A program made the position numbers and the translations under genes. From positions 1 through 32,036 of the forward strand of contig JACNHV010000262.1 in the NCBI GenBank assembly GCA_014383445.1: a stretch of DNA of 32,036 nucleotides, read 5' to 3'. Within the stretch, counting starts at the first letter, position 1. Each line of letters begins with the position of its first letter. This DNA is from Candidatus Desulfobacula maris (GTDB lineage Bacteria; Desulfobacterota; Desulfobacteria; Desulfobacterales; Desulfobacteraceae). The notes beneath the pieces were generated by a model. It did no database searches. It worked only from the letters and a program-made list of their open reading frames with translations, and had not been told where the DNA came from. Below, in pieces: positions 15,420 to 23,098 of the stretch.

Positions 15420-16079
15420 TTACCAGTCTTTTGCATGCCTGACACTACCAAATTCAGAGCCCGTATACGCTCTGGTAAATGGTGCCATAAACATATGAAA
15501 AAACCGTGTAAAAGGTATCAGAATAATCATCAGTTCTCCTGATAGGACATGGACGATAACCATCCATTGATAAGCAAAGAACTGGTGGTAGGCTAAAAAT
15601 CCGGTAACAAACGGGAGGGCCACGATCAGAATAAAACCAAAATCTGATAGTTTTGTTAAAAAATTGACTTCCGGAACGACAATTCTTCTGATGATAAAAA
15701 ACAATAATGAAAATATGACAATAAGGGTTAGGATATCGGCCACTGCGTCATTCATCGTAAACCATGACCACTGCATTGATTCTTCTAAAAGTGCAACATG
15801 GGACAATAAAAAAATCGGGATTAAAAAAAGCAGCAGATGGAACACATAGGAGATGCCGTAAAAAACAGGGCTCTTCCTTGTGCTGACAGGTAAAAATGGT
15901 ATGAGCCAGGCAAATATAGACCTGAAGCTGTATTTAAACGACATGTAAGTGTAGATAAAATTTTCTCGTTCATTGACCAGTTTGATCACCTGAAAAAATC
16001 TGAATATAACGCCAATGAAAAATATCAGAAATGAGATCCAGACCATGGGACCCATAATAAAATTGATAAAAGAATGCAT
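15420..16079 (-). CDS. tmcC: TmcC, membrane cytochrome b subunit (NarI/DsrM-like)
   Basis: 219 aa integral membrane protein with about five to six hydrophobic helices (around 5-28, 70-97, 112-132, 143-163, 169-192). Histidines in VFHLLL, LLSHVA, VHVLSGE and RFFHMF are the probable axial ligands of two b hemes, as in NarI, DsrM and HmcE. It should carry electrons across the membrane between TmcA and TmcB, with possible quinone interaction. GAGGAG ribosome-binding site; 10 bases after tmcD and 20 before tmcB. Confidence 0.92.
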   Translation of the reverse strand: MHSFINFIMGPMVWISFLIFFIGVIFRFFQVIKLVNERENFIYTYMSFKYSFRSIFAWLIPFLPVSTRKSPVFYGISYVFHLLLFLIPIFLLSHVALLEESMQWSWFTMNDAVADILTLIVIFSLLFFIIRRIVVPEVNFLTKLSDFGFILIVALPFVTGFLAYHQFFAYQWMVIVHVLSGELMIILIPFTRFFHMFMAPFTRAYTGSEFGSVRHAKDW

Positions 16080-16089
16080 AATTTCTCCT

Positions 16090-17346
16090 CTAAAGAACTT
16101 TGTCTAAAGTCAGTATCTGTCTTAAATAAATGCCGTTTTTCATAGCCTTTAAAAGAATCTTATCATTATCCGGACTGATCTGTGGCTCAAAGATCATATC
16201 AAATCGTTCCTGATAAACCTTGCCATTGACAACCAGATAAAAAATGCCCTCTTTTTCCATTCGGGTGGCCAATATTTCGCTGTTGGAACTTACAATCGGA
16301 TTCCACAGTTTGTCTGCCTTGAGGTTCCAGGGTTTTCCATTGACGGCAATATCCCAGAATCCCTGGTCCTTAAAAACCGCCACTAGTGAATCTCCATTGT
16401 CAGAGTAAAAAAGCGTTGATATCATTGAATCACAGTGGAGAGCCCAGGTTCTGTCATTTTCTGAAACAGTCCATTTTCCATAGCGGTCAGAAACGATGGC
16501 GGCAATTTTCTTTCCATCTCCATGAATCGCCAATTGACCGAACTGTTCATAACTTTTGTCCCAGAAAGGGGCTTCATCTTTAAAAAGGAACCATTTACCA
16601 CCCTGTCTGACGGGCGCTATCACAGATGTGTCCTTATTAATAAATTCAGGTTTCCAGGCAAATTGGAAATTTTTTTCCCAGGCTTGACTGTTTTTAGATA
16701 TGGAGTAGTCAATACGATTTTTTCTGATAGAAGATGCAACCTGCTTCCCTTTGCTGTCAAAGGACAGATCCCAGATATTCATGAACTTTTCAGGCTGGGC
16801 AATACCATCAACCGCTATTGAAAAAATGCCCCGGCTGAAACCCTCAATATCGCCCTGACCCAGGGGTTCCACCTGGACAATGGCTGCTGAAGTGCCCTGG
16901 CAGCTTAAGACCACACCGGATATGTTATCATAAAGTTCGTCCCACATCCTGTCATTGACAGCCATTCCATACTGCCCGTCCTTTTGAACGGCTGCCCCCA
17001 TAAATGATCCATCCGGGCTAAATTGAAAATCCCAGATATAATCAAACCGTGTTTCCCAGAAAGAGCCGTTTACACAGACTGTCCATTCTTCATCCTTGCA
17101 TACAAGTGCGGTAAGATTTCCATTCGACAAAAATCTTAGGCCCCAGGCTTTTTCAAACGTTTCTTCCCAGATTTCTCCATTCACGCAGGCACTGAATTGG
17201 GCTTCATCCAAATTCACGATGGATGCGATTTTTTCTCCATCAGGACTGACACTAAGCTCTTCCACCCAGTTAAAGCGCTCTTGCCATTCTTTTACCGGAA
17301 TTTCTTTTTTTTCTGAATCCCAATCCCATGGTTTTTTGTTTATCAT
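16090..17346 (-). CDS. tmcD: TmcD, WD40-like beta-propeller protein
   Basis: 418 aa with no signal peptide or membrane helix. It is built of about eight to nine degenerate repeats of 40-50 residues carrying a V(N/D)G..W...(F/Y)...W pattern (for example VNGEIWEETFEKAWGLRF and VNGSFWETRFDYIWDFQF) separated by SPDG turns. This is the WD40-like/TolB-like propeller described for TmcD, the Trp-rich subunit of the Tmc complex, whose exact role is unknown. CCGGAGATG precedes the ATG. Here tmcD is the first structural tmc gene, whereas it is last in the Desulfovibrio order I recall. Confidence 0.9.
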   Translation of the reverse strand: MINKKPWDWDSEKKEIPVKEWQERFNWVEELSVSPDGEKIASIVNLDEAQFSACVNGEIWEETFEKAWGLRFLSNGNLTALVCKDEEWTVCVNGSFWETRFDYIWDFQFSPDGSFMGAAVQKDGQYGMAVNDRMWDELYDNISGVVLSCQGTSAAIVQVEPLGQGDIEGFSRGIFSIAVDGIAQPEKFMNIWDLSFDSKGKQVASSIRKNRIDYSISKNSQAWEKNFQFAWKPEFINKDTSVIAPVRQGGKWFLFKDEAPFWDKSYEQFGQLAIHGDGKKIAAIVSDRYGKWTVSENDRTWALHCDSMISTLFYSDNGDSLVAVFKDQGFWDIAVNGKPWNLKADKLWNPIVSSNSEILATRMEKEGIFYLVVNGKVYQERFDMIFEPQISPDNDKILLKAMKNGIYLRQILTLDKVL

Positions 17347-17378
17347 TTTTCATCTCCGGTTTTATTTTAGTTAATGTT

Positions 17379-17411
17379 TGACCGAAAACTCAAACACAGA
17401 GTTTTCGGTCA
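17379..17411 (-). other. perfect hairpin between the leading receiver gene and tmcD
   Basis: TGACCGAAAACTC (17379-17391) and GAGTTTTCGGTCA (17399-17411) pair perfectly over 13 bp with a 7-base loop. One arm contains the stop codon of the upstream receiver gene (17409-17411). Beyond the hairpin on the - strand the sequence (AACATTAACTAAAATAAAACC) lacks a real U-run. It could be an attenuator, an RNase barrier or processing site that makes tmcDCBA mRNA levels differ from the leading receiver gene, or a leaky terminator. Confidence 0.7.
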
Positions 17412-17804
17412 GGCACTAGTTAAATGGTCCCTATTGATTTGACAAAGAATATCCTCAATGGATGCGACACTCAGAGGCTTTTCCAAAAATGCGTCAATTC
17501 CCGCCATTGATATTTCCTTTTTAAGTTCATCAGTTACGATTGTTGCCATCAAGACCCTTGTTATTCCAGGTTTTTGAATGGCTGCCTGCTTTAAAAAAGT
17601 CAACCCATCCATATCAGGTAGAAAATAATCAGAAATAACAACATCAATATCCTGATATTTAAGGGAATTAAGACCCTCAGATGCTGATTTGAATATCAGG
17701 AACCTTAACTGCCCGTTGGCAAAAAATGTACTTAACGATTCCCTGACATATTTGTCATTATCTATGAGCATGATCTGTAATATTTTTGTCTGTTCTTTTC
17801 CCAT
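17409..17804 (-). CDS. single-domain response regulator leading the tmc operon
   Basis: 131 aa receiver (IMLIDNDKYVRESLSTFF) with phosphoacceptor D59 (VISDYFLPDMDG) and K109 (FLEKP). No output domain. It is the first gene downstream of the sigma-54 promoter at 17844-17859, with a short leader of about 29 bases and a modest GGCGGAA ribosome-binding site. A 13-bp hairpin lies between it and tmcD. As a DNA-binding-free receiver it probably acts as a phosphate relay or sink in the tmc signalling network. Confidence 0.88.
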   Translation of the reverse strand: MGKEQTKILQIMLIDNDKYVRESLSTFFANGQLRFLIFKSASEGLNSLKYQDIDVVISDYFLPDMDGLTFLKQAAIQKPGITRVLMATIVTDELKKEISMAGIDAFLEKPLSVASIEDILCQINRDHLTSA

Positions 17805-17843
17805 AAATTTCCGCCAGAGTTTATTTTAATTTAAAACAATTAG

Positions 17844-17859
17844 AGCATTAAACATGCCA
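17844..17859 (-). promoter_or_regulatory. sigma-54 (-24/-12) promoter of the tmc operon
   Basis: On the minus strand, TGGCATGTTTAATGCT matches 15 of 16 positions of TGGCAYRNNNNTTGCW, with the exact GG-N10-GC spacing. Predicted start near 17833, 29 bases before the ATG at 17804. The upstream 160 bp is AT-rich with repeated motifs suited to activator binding, and an NtrC-type activator is encoded directly upstream on the same strand. Confidence 0.82.
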
Positions 17860-17900
17860 GTGATATGAGATGGTGTGGTTTTGTTTAAATTACAGCGGGT

Positions 17901-17994
17901 TGTAAAAAAAATCGTTTATTTGGATTGTGTAAAAAATTGGAAAACTTCAAATAATAGTTAGAAGATTTAAGAAATTTAGAAATTTTTAGAAGAT
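17901..17994 (-). repeat. short direct repeats upstream of the tmc sigma-54 promoter (possible activator sites)
   Basis: TTAGAAGAT occurs twice (17958-17966, 17986-17994; 28 bp apart) with a further TTAGAA at 17976-17981, and TGTAAAAAA occurs twice (17901-17909, 17928-17936; 27 bp apart). They lie about 45-150 bp upstream of the -24 element, where sigma-54 activators usually bind. The region is very AT-rich, so chance similarity is possible. Confidence 0.35.
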
Positions 17995-18017
17995 ATGGAT
18001 ACGAAATATGAGATGGG

Positions 18018-19424
18018 TTATATTTTATTTAATTTTTTCCATTTGTATCGAAATGTATGATGATTCATTTCCAGCAGCCTGGCGGCTTTGCTTTCATTTC
18101 CTTTGGTAAGTCTTAAAGCGTGTTCCATATATTTTTTTTCAATACTTTCCAGTAATTTCCCTATATTAATTCCCTGGTCTGGTATGTGGAAAGCCTGGTC
18201 TTTTAAACCATCCGGCTCAGGCTTTTCCATATTGTTTGGTTTTGGATTGTCTGATTTTGAGTAAATTCCAAGATCCTCCCTGGTAAGCACATCGGTTTGT
18301 GCGATGAGAGATGCCCTTTCAATAATATTTTTCAGCTCCCTTACATTTCCGGTAAACTCATGTGAGAGCAACAAATTCTGAGCTTCTCTTGAAATATTTT
18401 TCAGGTTCTTTTGAAATTTTTTATTAAACTCATATAAAAAATGTTTAGCTAAAGGCAATATATCGTCTCTTCTTTCATTTAAAGAAGGTATCTTTGCTTT
18501 TACTACACATAGCCTGAAAAAAAGATCGTTTCTAAAACGGCCCTGATCAATTAATTCTTCCAGATTTTTATTTGTTGCAGAAACAATGCGTACTTTTACT
18601 TTGAATTTCCTGGTACTGCCAACCTTATAAAATTCACCGCTTTCAAGGAACCTTAAAAGTTTAGCCTGACCTGCCTGACTCAGGTCTGCCACTTCATCAA
18701 GGAAAAGGGTGCCATTATCTGCTTCTTCGATAAAGCCTTTTTTACCCTGTTTTTTGGCACCGGAAAAGGACCCTCCCTCATATCCGAACAATTCACTCTC
18801 TATTAATTCATCAGGAAAGGCTGCGCAGTTTACAGCTATAAAAGGTCCTTGAAACACCGGACTTCTGGCATGGATGGCTTTTGCTATCAATTCTTTTCCA
18901 GTCCCTGTTTCCCCCATTATCATAATGGGGGTATCCGGGCTTTTTGCAATCATATTGATAAAATCCATAACATCTTCAATGTTTTTGCTTTCTCCAATAA
19001 AACAAGGGTGATTATCTTTCAGATATTTTTCCTGGAGAATTTTAACCTCTTTTCTCAAAGCAATGGAGGATATGGCTTTTTTAATGGTTAGCTCAAGAAT
19101 ATCTGGATTCATGGGTTTAAGGATAAAATCAAAAGCGCCTGTTTTCATTGACCGGATAACCATATTAATGTCTTCAAATGCAGTTATCATGATAACGGGA
19201 AGATCAAGGGTTTTCTTTTTTATGATAGCCAAAGCGTCTATCCCGTTCATAACAGGCAGACCAATATCCATTAAAACCAGATCCGGTGCATTCTTTTCCA
19301 GACCTGATAAAAATGATTCTGCATCGCTAAAACAAGAGATGTCATATTCTTCAGACAGGATCAGCTCAAGACCGTCACGAATGGATTCTTCATCATCAAC
19401 AACGCTGATTGAGTATCTTATCAC
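18018..19424 (-). CDS. NtrC-type sigma-54-dependent response regulator
   Basis: 468 aa. Receiver 1-120 (DDE 10-12, phosphoacceptor D53 in LMDIGLP, K103), AAA+ domain about 142-375 (Walker A GETGTGKE 171-178; Walker B FLDE 241-244) and Fis-type HTH at the end (NESKAARLLEMNHHTFRYKW). The sigma-54 contact loop reads GSFSGA (218-223), a variant of GAFTGA. It overlaps the kinase gene by 4 bases (ATG within the kinase's end), so kinase 19421-21061 is its partner. Its stop lies about 160 bp upstream of the tmc sigma-54 promoter, making that promoter the obvious target, though it may also act elsewhere. Confidence 0.92.
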   Translation of the reverse strand: MIRYSISVVDDEESIRDGLELILSEEYDISCFSDAESFLSGLEKNAPDLVLMDIGLPVMNGIDALAIIKKKTLDLPVIMITAFEDINMVIRSMKTGAFDFILKPMNPDILELTIKKAISSIALRKEVKILQEKYLKDNHPCFIGESKNIEDVMDFINMIAKSPDTPIMIMGETGTGKELIAKAIHARSPVFQGPFIAVNCAAFPDELIESELFGYEGGSFSGAKKQGKKGFIEEADNGTLFLDEVADLSQAGQAKLLRFLESGEFYKVGSTRKFKVKVRIVSATNKNLEELIDQGRFRNDLFFRLCVVKAKIPSLNERRDDILPLAKHFLYEFNKKFQKNLKNISREAQNLLLSHEFTGNVRELKNIIERASLIAQTDVLTREDLGIYSKSDNPKPNNMEKPEPDGLKDQAFHIPDQGINIGKLLESIEKKYMEHALRLTKGNESKAARLLEMNHHTFRYKWKKLNKI

Positions 19425-21061
19425 GGCTCAATCTCTTCTCTTTTCAGGGGTAGCTCAATAATAAACCGGGCACCTTCTTTTGTGCCTGGATTAAACCTTA
19501 ACGAACCGCCATGGTCAGTAATGATTCTATGGCATATGCTGAGACCTATGCCTGAGCTATTGGTTTTTGTTGTGTAAAATGGATCAAATATTTTTGACTG
19601 GCTTGACATGGGTATACCAGGACCTGAATCCTTTATTGAGATAGCAATGCAATCCTTTTTCTTATATGTTTCAATCTCTATTATTTTTTTGCCGTCATAC
19701 TCTTTCATGGCCTCGGCCGCATTGGTTATAAGATTTAAGACAACCTGTTCAATCAGATGCGGTTCGTTCCAGCATTCCGGAAGAGTTGGATCAAGTTTTT
19801 TTATAAATGTAATCCCATCTTTCCTTAATGAGACAGATGTCAGTTTTGTAAGCTCATCAATATTATTATTGATATTGGCCATGATAAACTGGGGTTTGCC
19901 GGGCTTTGAAAAGTCCATTACCCGTTTAATTATGGATTCTATCTTGTTGGAGGCAAGCTCTACCTTGTCAATTATTGATAGGACATTGTTAATGTCGCCC
20001 ATGTTTTTATATATTTGTTTTAATGCTTTTAAATAGATATAAATACCAGATAAAGGATTTCGTATTTCATGGGCAATTCCAGCCGTGATCCTGCCAAGGG
20101 ATGTCATTTTATCCTGGATTCTTAAAAAATTTTCAACCTCTTTAGAGTCGGTAATATCCATGACATTGGTTATCACAGATTCAATACCCATATAATCTAT
20201 TTTTTGGGCACTGATCAATGCCCATCTTACCTGAGATTCATCTTTCCCTCCCCCTTCGGGATAATATCTGAAATCTGTTTCAATATGCCTTATTTTGTTT
20301 GTAATTAAGTCTTGATAATTTTTTTTTATCCGCTTTTGATCATCAACATAGATATTTTCAAAACCAGGGGGTTCAAAAGCACTTGTACTAAGACGGTGAA
20401 TCTTTCTAGAACCAGCATTCCTATAGACTTTTTTATCGTTCTGTATAATGGAGATACAATTTAATGAATTTTCAATTAAAGTCTTAAATCGTATCCTGCT
20501 TTCTTCTTCTGCTTTTTCTGATAATTTTCTTTTCTCTTCCAGATCAATCCTGTAAAGTCCAAATGCAATATCATCTGAAATCTCTTTAACAATGCTTTTT
20601 TCAGTTTTATCCAGGCTGAGTTCATTGGGAATCGACAGGACCATAAAGCCATAGTTCTTATCCTCATGGCTAAGCCTTACCGCCATAGAAGCCCTGCCGG
20701 AATAATTTTTTGAAAGCGTGCATTCAGTGCATTCTTTGACTGGATCTGCCACACAGAAAACATCTTCTGATTCAAGGGTCTTTTTAATACACCGTGTGAA
20801 ATCCCGGTTTTCAAGCTTGCTGCGCATTTCATCAAAATTGCTGTTAAATCCTGACTGAGCGATCATCAGGACATTGTTGTCCTCATCCAGCAAACCTATC
20901 CAGGCATTGTAATAGCCTCTTTTCTTAACCAGGATACTGCAGATACCGTTTATAAGTTTTTGTTTATCATTTTGAGTTACAAGAAGCCTGCCAACATCTC
21001 TTAACGACATCAACACAAGATTTAAATGCTTGATTTTCTTTATTTCATGGTCATTGTTCAC
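19421..21061 (-). CDS. GAF-PAS sensor histidine kinase, partner of the NtrC-type regulator
   Basis: 546 aa, soluble. N-terminal GAF-like domain about 24-172, with C103, C111 and C114 (KECTEC) as possible metal or redox ligands. PAS about 190-305, HisKA with H331 (GIAHEIRNP), HATPase_c with DSGPG 478-482 and a GIGLS motif at 504-508. It starts at a GTG (21061) with GGGGTGA upstream. It lies 21 bases after the FKBP gene and overlaps its response regulator gene by 4 bases. The input signal is unknown; cytoplasmic, with no membrane helix. Confidence 0.9.
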   Translation of the reverse strand: MNNDHEIKKIKHLNLVLMSLRDVGRLLVTQNDKQKLINGICSILVKKRGYYNAWIGLLDEDNNVLMIAQSGFNSNFDEMRSKLENRDFTRCIKKTLESEDVFCVADPVKECTECTLSKNYSGRASMAVRLSHEDKNYGFMVLSIPNELSLDKTEKSIVKEISDDIAFGLYRIDLEEKRKLSEKAEEESRIRFKTLIENSLNCISIIQNDKKVYRNAGSRKIHRLSTSAFEPPGFENIYVDDQKRIKKNYQDLITNKIRHIETDFRYYPEGGGKDESQVRWALISAQKIDYMGIESVITNVMDITDSKEVENFLRIQDKMTSLGRITAGIAHEIRNPLSGIYIYLKALKQIYKNMGDINNVLSIIDKVELASNKIESIIKRVMDFSKPGKPQFIMANINNNIDELTKLTSVSLRKDGITFIKKLDPTLPECWNEPHLIEQVVLNLITNAAEAMKEYDGKKIIEIETYKKKDCIAISIKDSGPGIPMSSQSKIFDPFYTTKTNSSGIGLSICHRIITDHGGSLRFNPGTKEGARFIIELPLKREEIEP

Positions 21062-21082
21062 GAGTCACCCCAATGTAATGGA

Positions 21083-21790
21083 TTACTCCACAATGCCCAA
21101 TACTTCAACTTCAAAAATCAAGGTGGCTCCCGGCTTTATGAGAGACCCTGCTCCTCTGTCTCCATATGCCAGTTCAGGTGGGATATACAATTCCCATTTT
21201 GATCCCACCTTCATTATCTGAAGTGCCTCGACCCAACCCTGGATCACACCGCCCACCTGAAATGTTGCAGGCTTGCCCCTGCGATAGGAAGAATCAAACT
21301 CTGTGCCGTCAATAAGCGTGCCTTTATAGTGACACTCTACAGTATCCGTTGCCTTTGGCAAAGGACCTTCTCCCTCAATAATAATTTTATATTGAAGCCC
21401 GGATGAAAGGGTTACAACATTTTCCTTTTTCTTGTTTTCATCTAAAAACTTAAACCCTTCTTCTCTGTTTACTTTGGCTTCCATTTTAATCCTCTCCATT
21501 TGTTTTTGTCTTGCCAGTCGCTGATAAGACATCAGAATCTCTTCTAATTTTTCTTGAGTCAGTTTAGGCTGTTTTTCATGCCTGTCCATGGCCCCCATCA
21601 TAAAAAATGCAGGATCGAGCTCAAAAGTTTCTTTCAGTTTATCAAAAATATCATATCCAAGGGCATAACTGATCTGCTTTTCAAGATCTGCCTTTTCAAT
21701 GGATTGTTCTTTTTCTTCATTTGCAAAACATTCAATGTTGAACAAAAATAGAATAATCAGAACCAGAAAACATTTTTTATAATATTGCAT
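21083..21790 (-). CDS. exported FKBP-type peptidyl-prolyl cis-trans isomerase (Mip/FkpA-like)
   Basis: 235 aa. Signal peptide about 1-23 (KKCFLVLIILFLFNIECFA). N-terminal helical dimerisation region about 27-125, then an FKBP domain about 128-235 with EFDSS (164-168), VIQGW (182-186) and ELAYGDRGAG. It would fold or chaperone proteins outside the cytoplasmic membrane. The ribosome-binding site GTGAGGT is good and the gene starts 16 bases after thiolase. An exported foldase between beta-oxidation genes and a two-component pair is an odd neighbour; cytochrome maturation or envelope stress could be the link (inference). Confidence 0.93.
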   Translation of the reverse strand: MQYYKKCFLVLIILFLFNIECFANEEKEQSIEKADLEKQISYALGYDIFDKLKETFELDPAFFMMGAMDRHEKQPKLTQEKLEEILMSYQRLARQKQMERIKMEAKVNREEGFKFLDENKKKENVVTLSSGLQYKIIIEGEGPLPKATDTVECHYKGTLIDGTEFDSSYRRGKPATFQVGGVIQGWVEALQIMKVGSKWELYIPPELAYGDRGAGSLIKPGATLIFEVEVLGIVE

Positions 21791-21806
21791 TAAGACCTCA
21801 CTTTTA

Positions 21807-23057
21807 TCAAATAATTTCTATAGCGCATGCCATGGATACACCTCCGCCGCCGCAAAGAGTGGCAAGGCCAAGGGATTTTTTTCTGTTTTTCATGGCGTAC
21901 ATCAGGGACACGACGATTCTTGCACCTGTGGAGCCAACGGGATGACCCAGCCCTATTCCAGAACCATTGACATTGGTGATTTCCCGGTTCAGTCCAAGTT
22001 CTCTTTCGCACCCCAGATATTGGCCTGCAAAGGCCTCATTTATTTCAATGAGTTCAAAGTCCTTGAGCTCAATTCCTGATGATTTGATTAAATTGTTCAC
22101 TGCAGGAACGGGAGAAAGCCCCATGACAGAAGGATGGCAGGCCCCACGCGAAACGGCTTTTATCCTGGCAATCGGGGAAAGTCCCAATTCTTTTGCTTTT
22201 GAGGAAGACATGATAATCATACCCGTTGACCCGTCATTAATACCTGAAGAATTCCCTGCCGTTACTTTGCCGATTTTCGGAACAAAGGCTGGAGGAAAGG
22301 CTTCTAACTGCTCCATGGTTATTCCCTGTCTGAAGTGTTCGTCCTTATCAAAGATAATGGGATCTTTCCTTTTTTGGGGAACGCTTACCTGTACGATCTC
22401 ATCCTTAAATGATCCATCATGCGTTGCACGCTCTGCCTCATTGTGGCTTCTTAAAGCAACCTCATCCATATCTTTTCTGGAAATATCCATGTGCTGGGCT
22501 ATAAATTCAGTGGTATGTCCCATAATATAAGGCTTTCCAACAAAATAACTCAAAGGAGGCTTGGTTTCATCCACTGGCCCATCTTCAGGATGGGGGATGA
22601 TATGGGAACCGCAGTGCAAAGCGTGAATCATGTTATCAACAAAGGTCTGGTCCTGAAGTCTGCACCCCCAGCGGGCATTGGGAACACTGTATGGAGCTGA
22701 TGACATATGCTCTGTCCCGCCTGCCAGGATAATATCTGCCATACCGGCCTGAATCATGGCCATCCCGGAAATCATGGCCTCCATCCCGGAAATACAGACC
22801 CTGTTGACTGTGGCAGCAGGCACTGTATCTGGAATACCTGCCAGCAAGGCCCCAACTCTTGTAACATTGAGGGTGTCACAGGATTCCATACAGCATCCAT
22901 AACGTATATCATCTATAGTTTCAGGCTCAATATTTGCCCTTTTAATAGCCTCTTTCATGGTAACCGCTGCAAGGCTTGCCCCATTCATGGGGAGCAGGGT
23001 TCCACCAAAAGCACCAATGGCTGTTCTGCAGCCGGATACAATGACAACATCTTCCAT
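21807..23057 (-). CDS. thiolase family protein (acetyl-CoA C-acyltransferase/acetyltransferase)
   Basis: 416 aa, close to the normal thiolase length. The nucleophile C88 lies in NRVCISGMEA. Further catalytic motifs are NEAFA (340-344), GHPVGSTG (371-378, H372) and LCGGGG (C402). It would cleave 3-ketoacyl-CoA with CoA, or condense two acetyl-CoA. Next to an acyl-CoA dehydrogenase, the degradative beta-oxidation direction is likely. Chain-length preference cannot be read from the sequence. AGGAGT ribosome-binding site; 41 bases after the dehydrogenase gene. Confidence 0.93.
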   Translation of the reverse strand: MEDVVIVSGCRTAIGAFGGTLLPMNGASLAAVTMKEAIKRANIEPETIDDIRYGCCMESCDTLNVTRVGALLAGIPDTVPAATVNRVCISGMEAMISGMAMIQAGMADIILAGGTEHMSSAPYSVPNARWGCRLQDQTFVDNMIHALHCGSHIIPHPEDGPVDETKPPLSYFVGKPYIMGHTTEFIAQHMDISRKDMDEVALRSHNEAERATHDGSFKDEIVQVSVPQKRKDPIIFDKDEHFRQGITMEQLEAFPPAFVPKIGKVTAGNSSGINDGSTGMIIMSSSKAKELGLSPIARIKAVSRGACHPSVMGLSPVPAVNNLIKSSGIELKDFELIEINEAFAGQYLGCERELGLNREITNVNGSGIGLGHPVGSTGARIVVSLMYAMKNRKKSLGLATLCGGGGVSMACAIEII

Positions 23058-23098
23058 TTTTATTTACTCCTGTCCTTTAATTTTTATCCATGTCTGTT

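Noticed and set aside
21967-22530. 187-codon plus-strand frame opposite the thiolase gene
   Set aside because: Complete overlap with a thiolase carrying all catalytic motifs; no independent evidence of coding.
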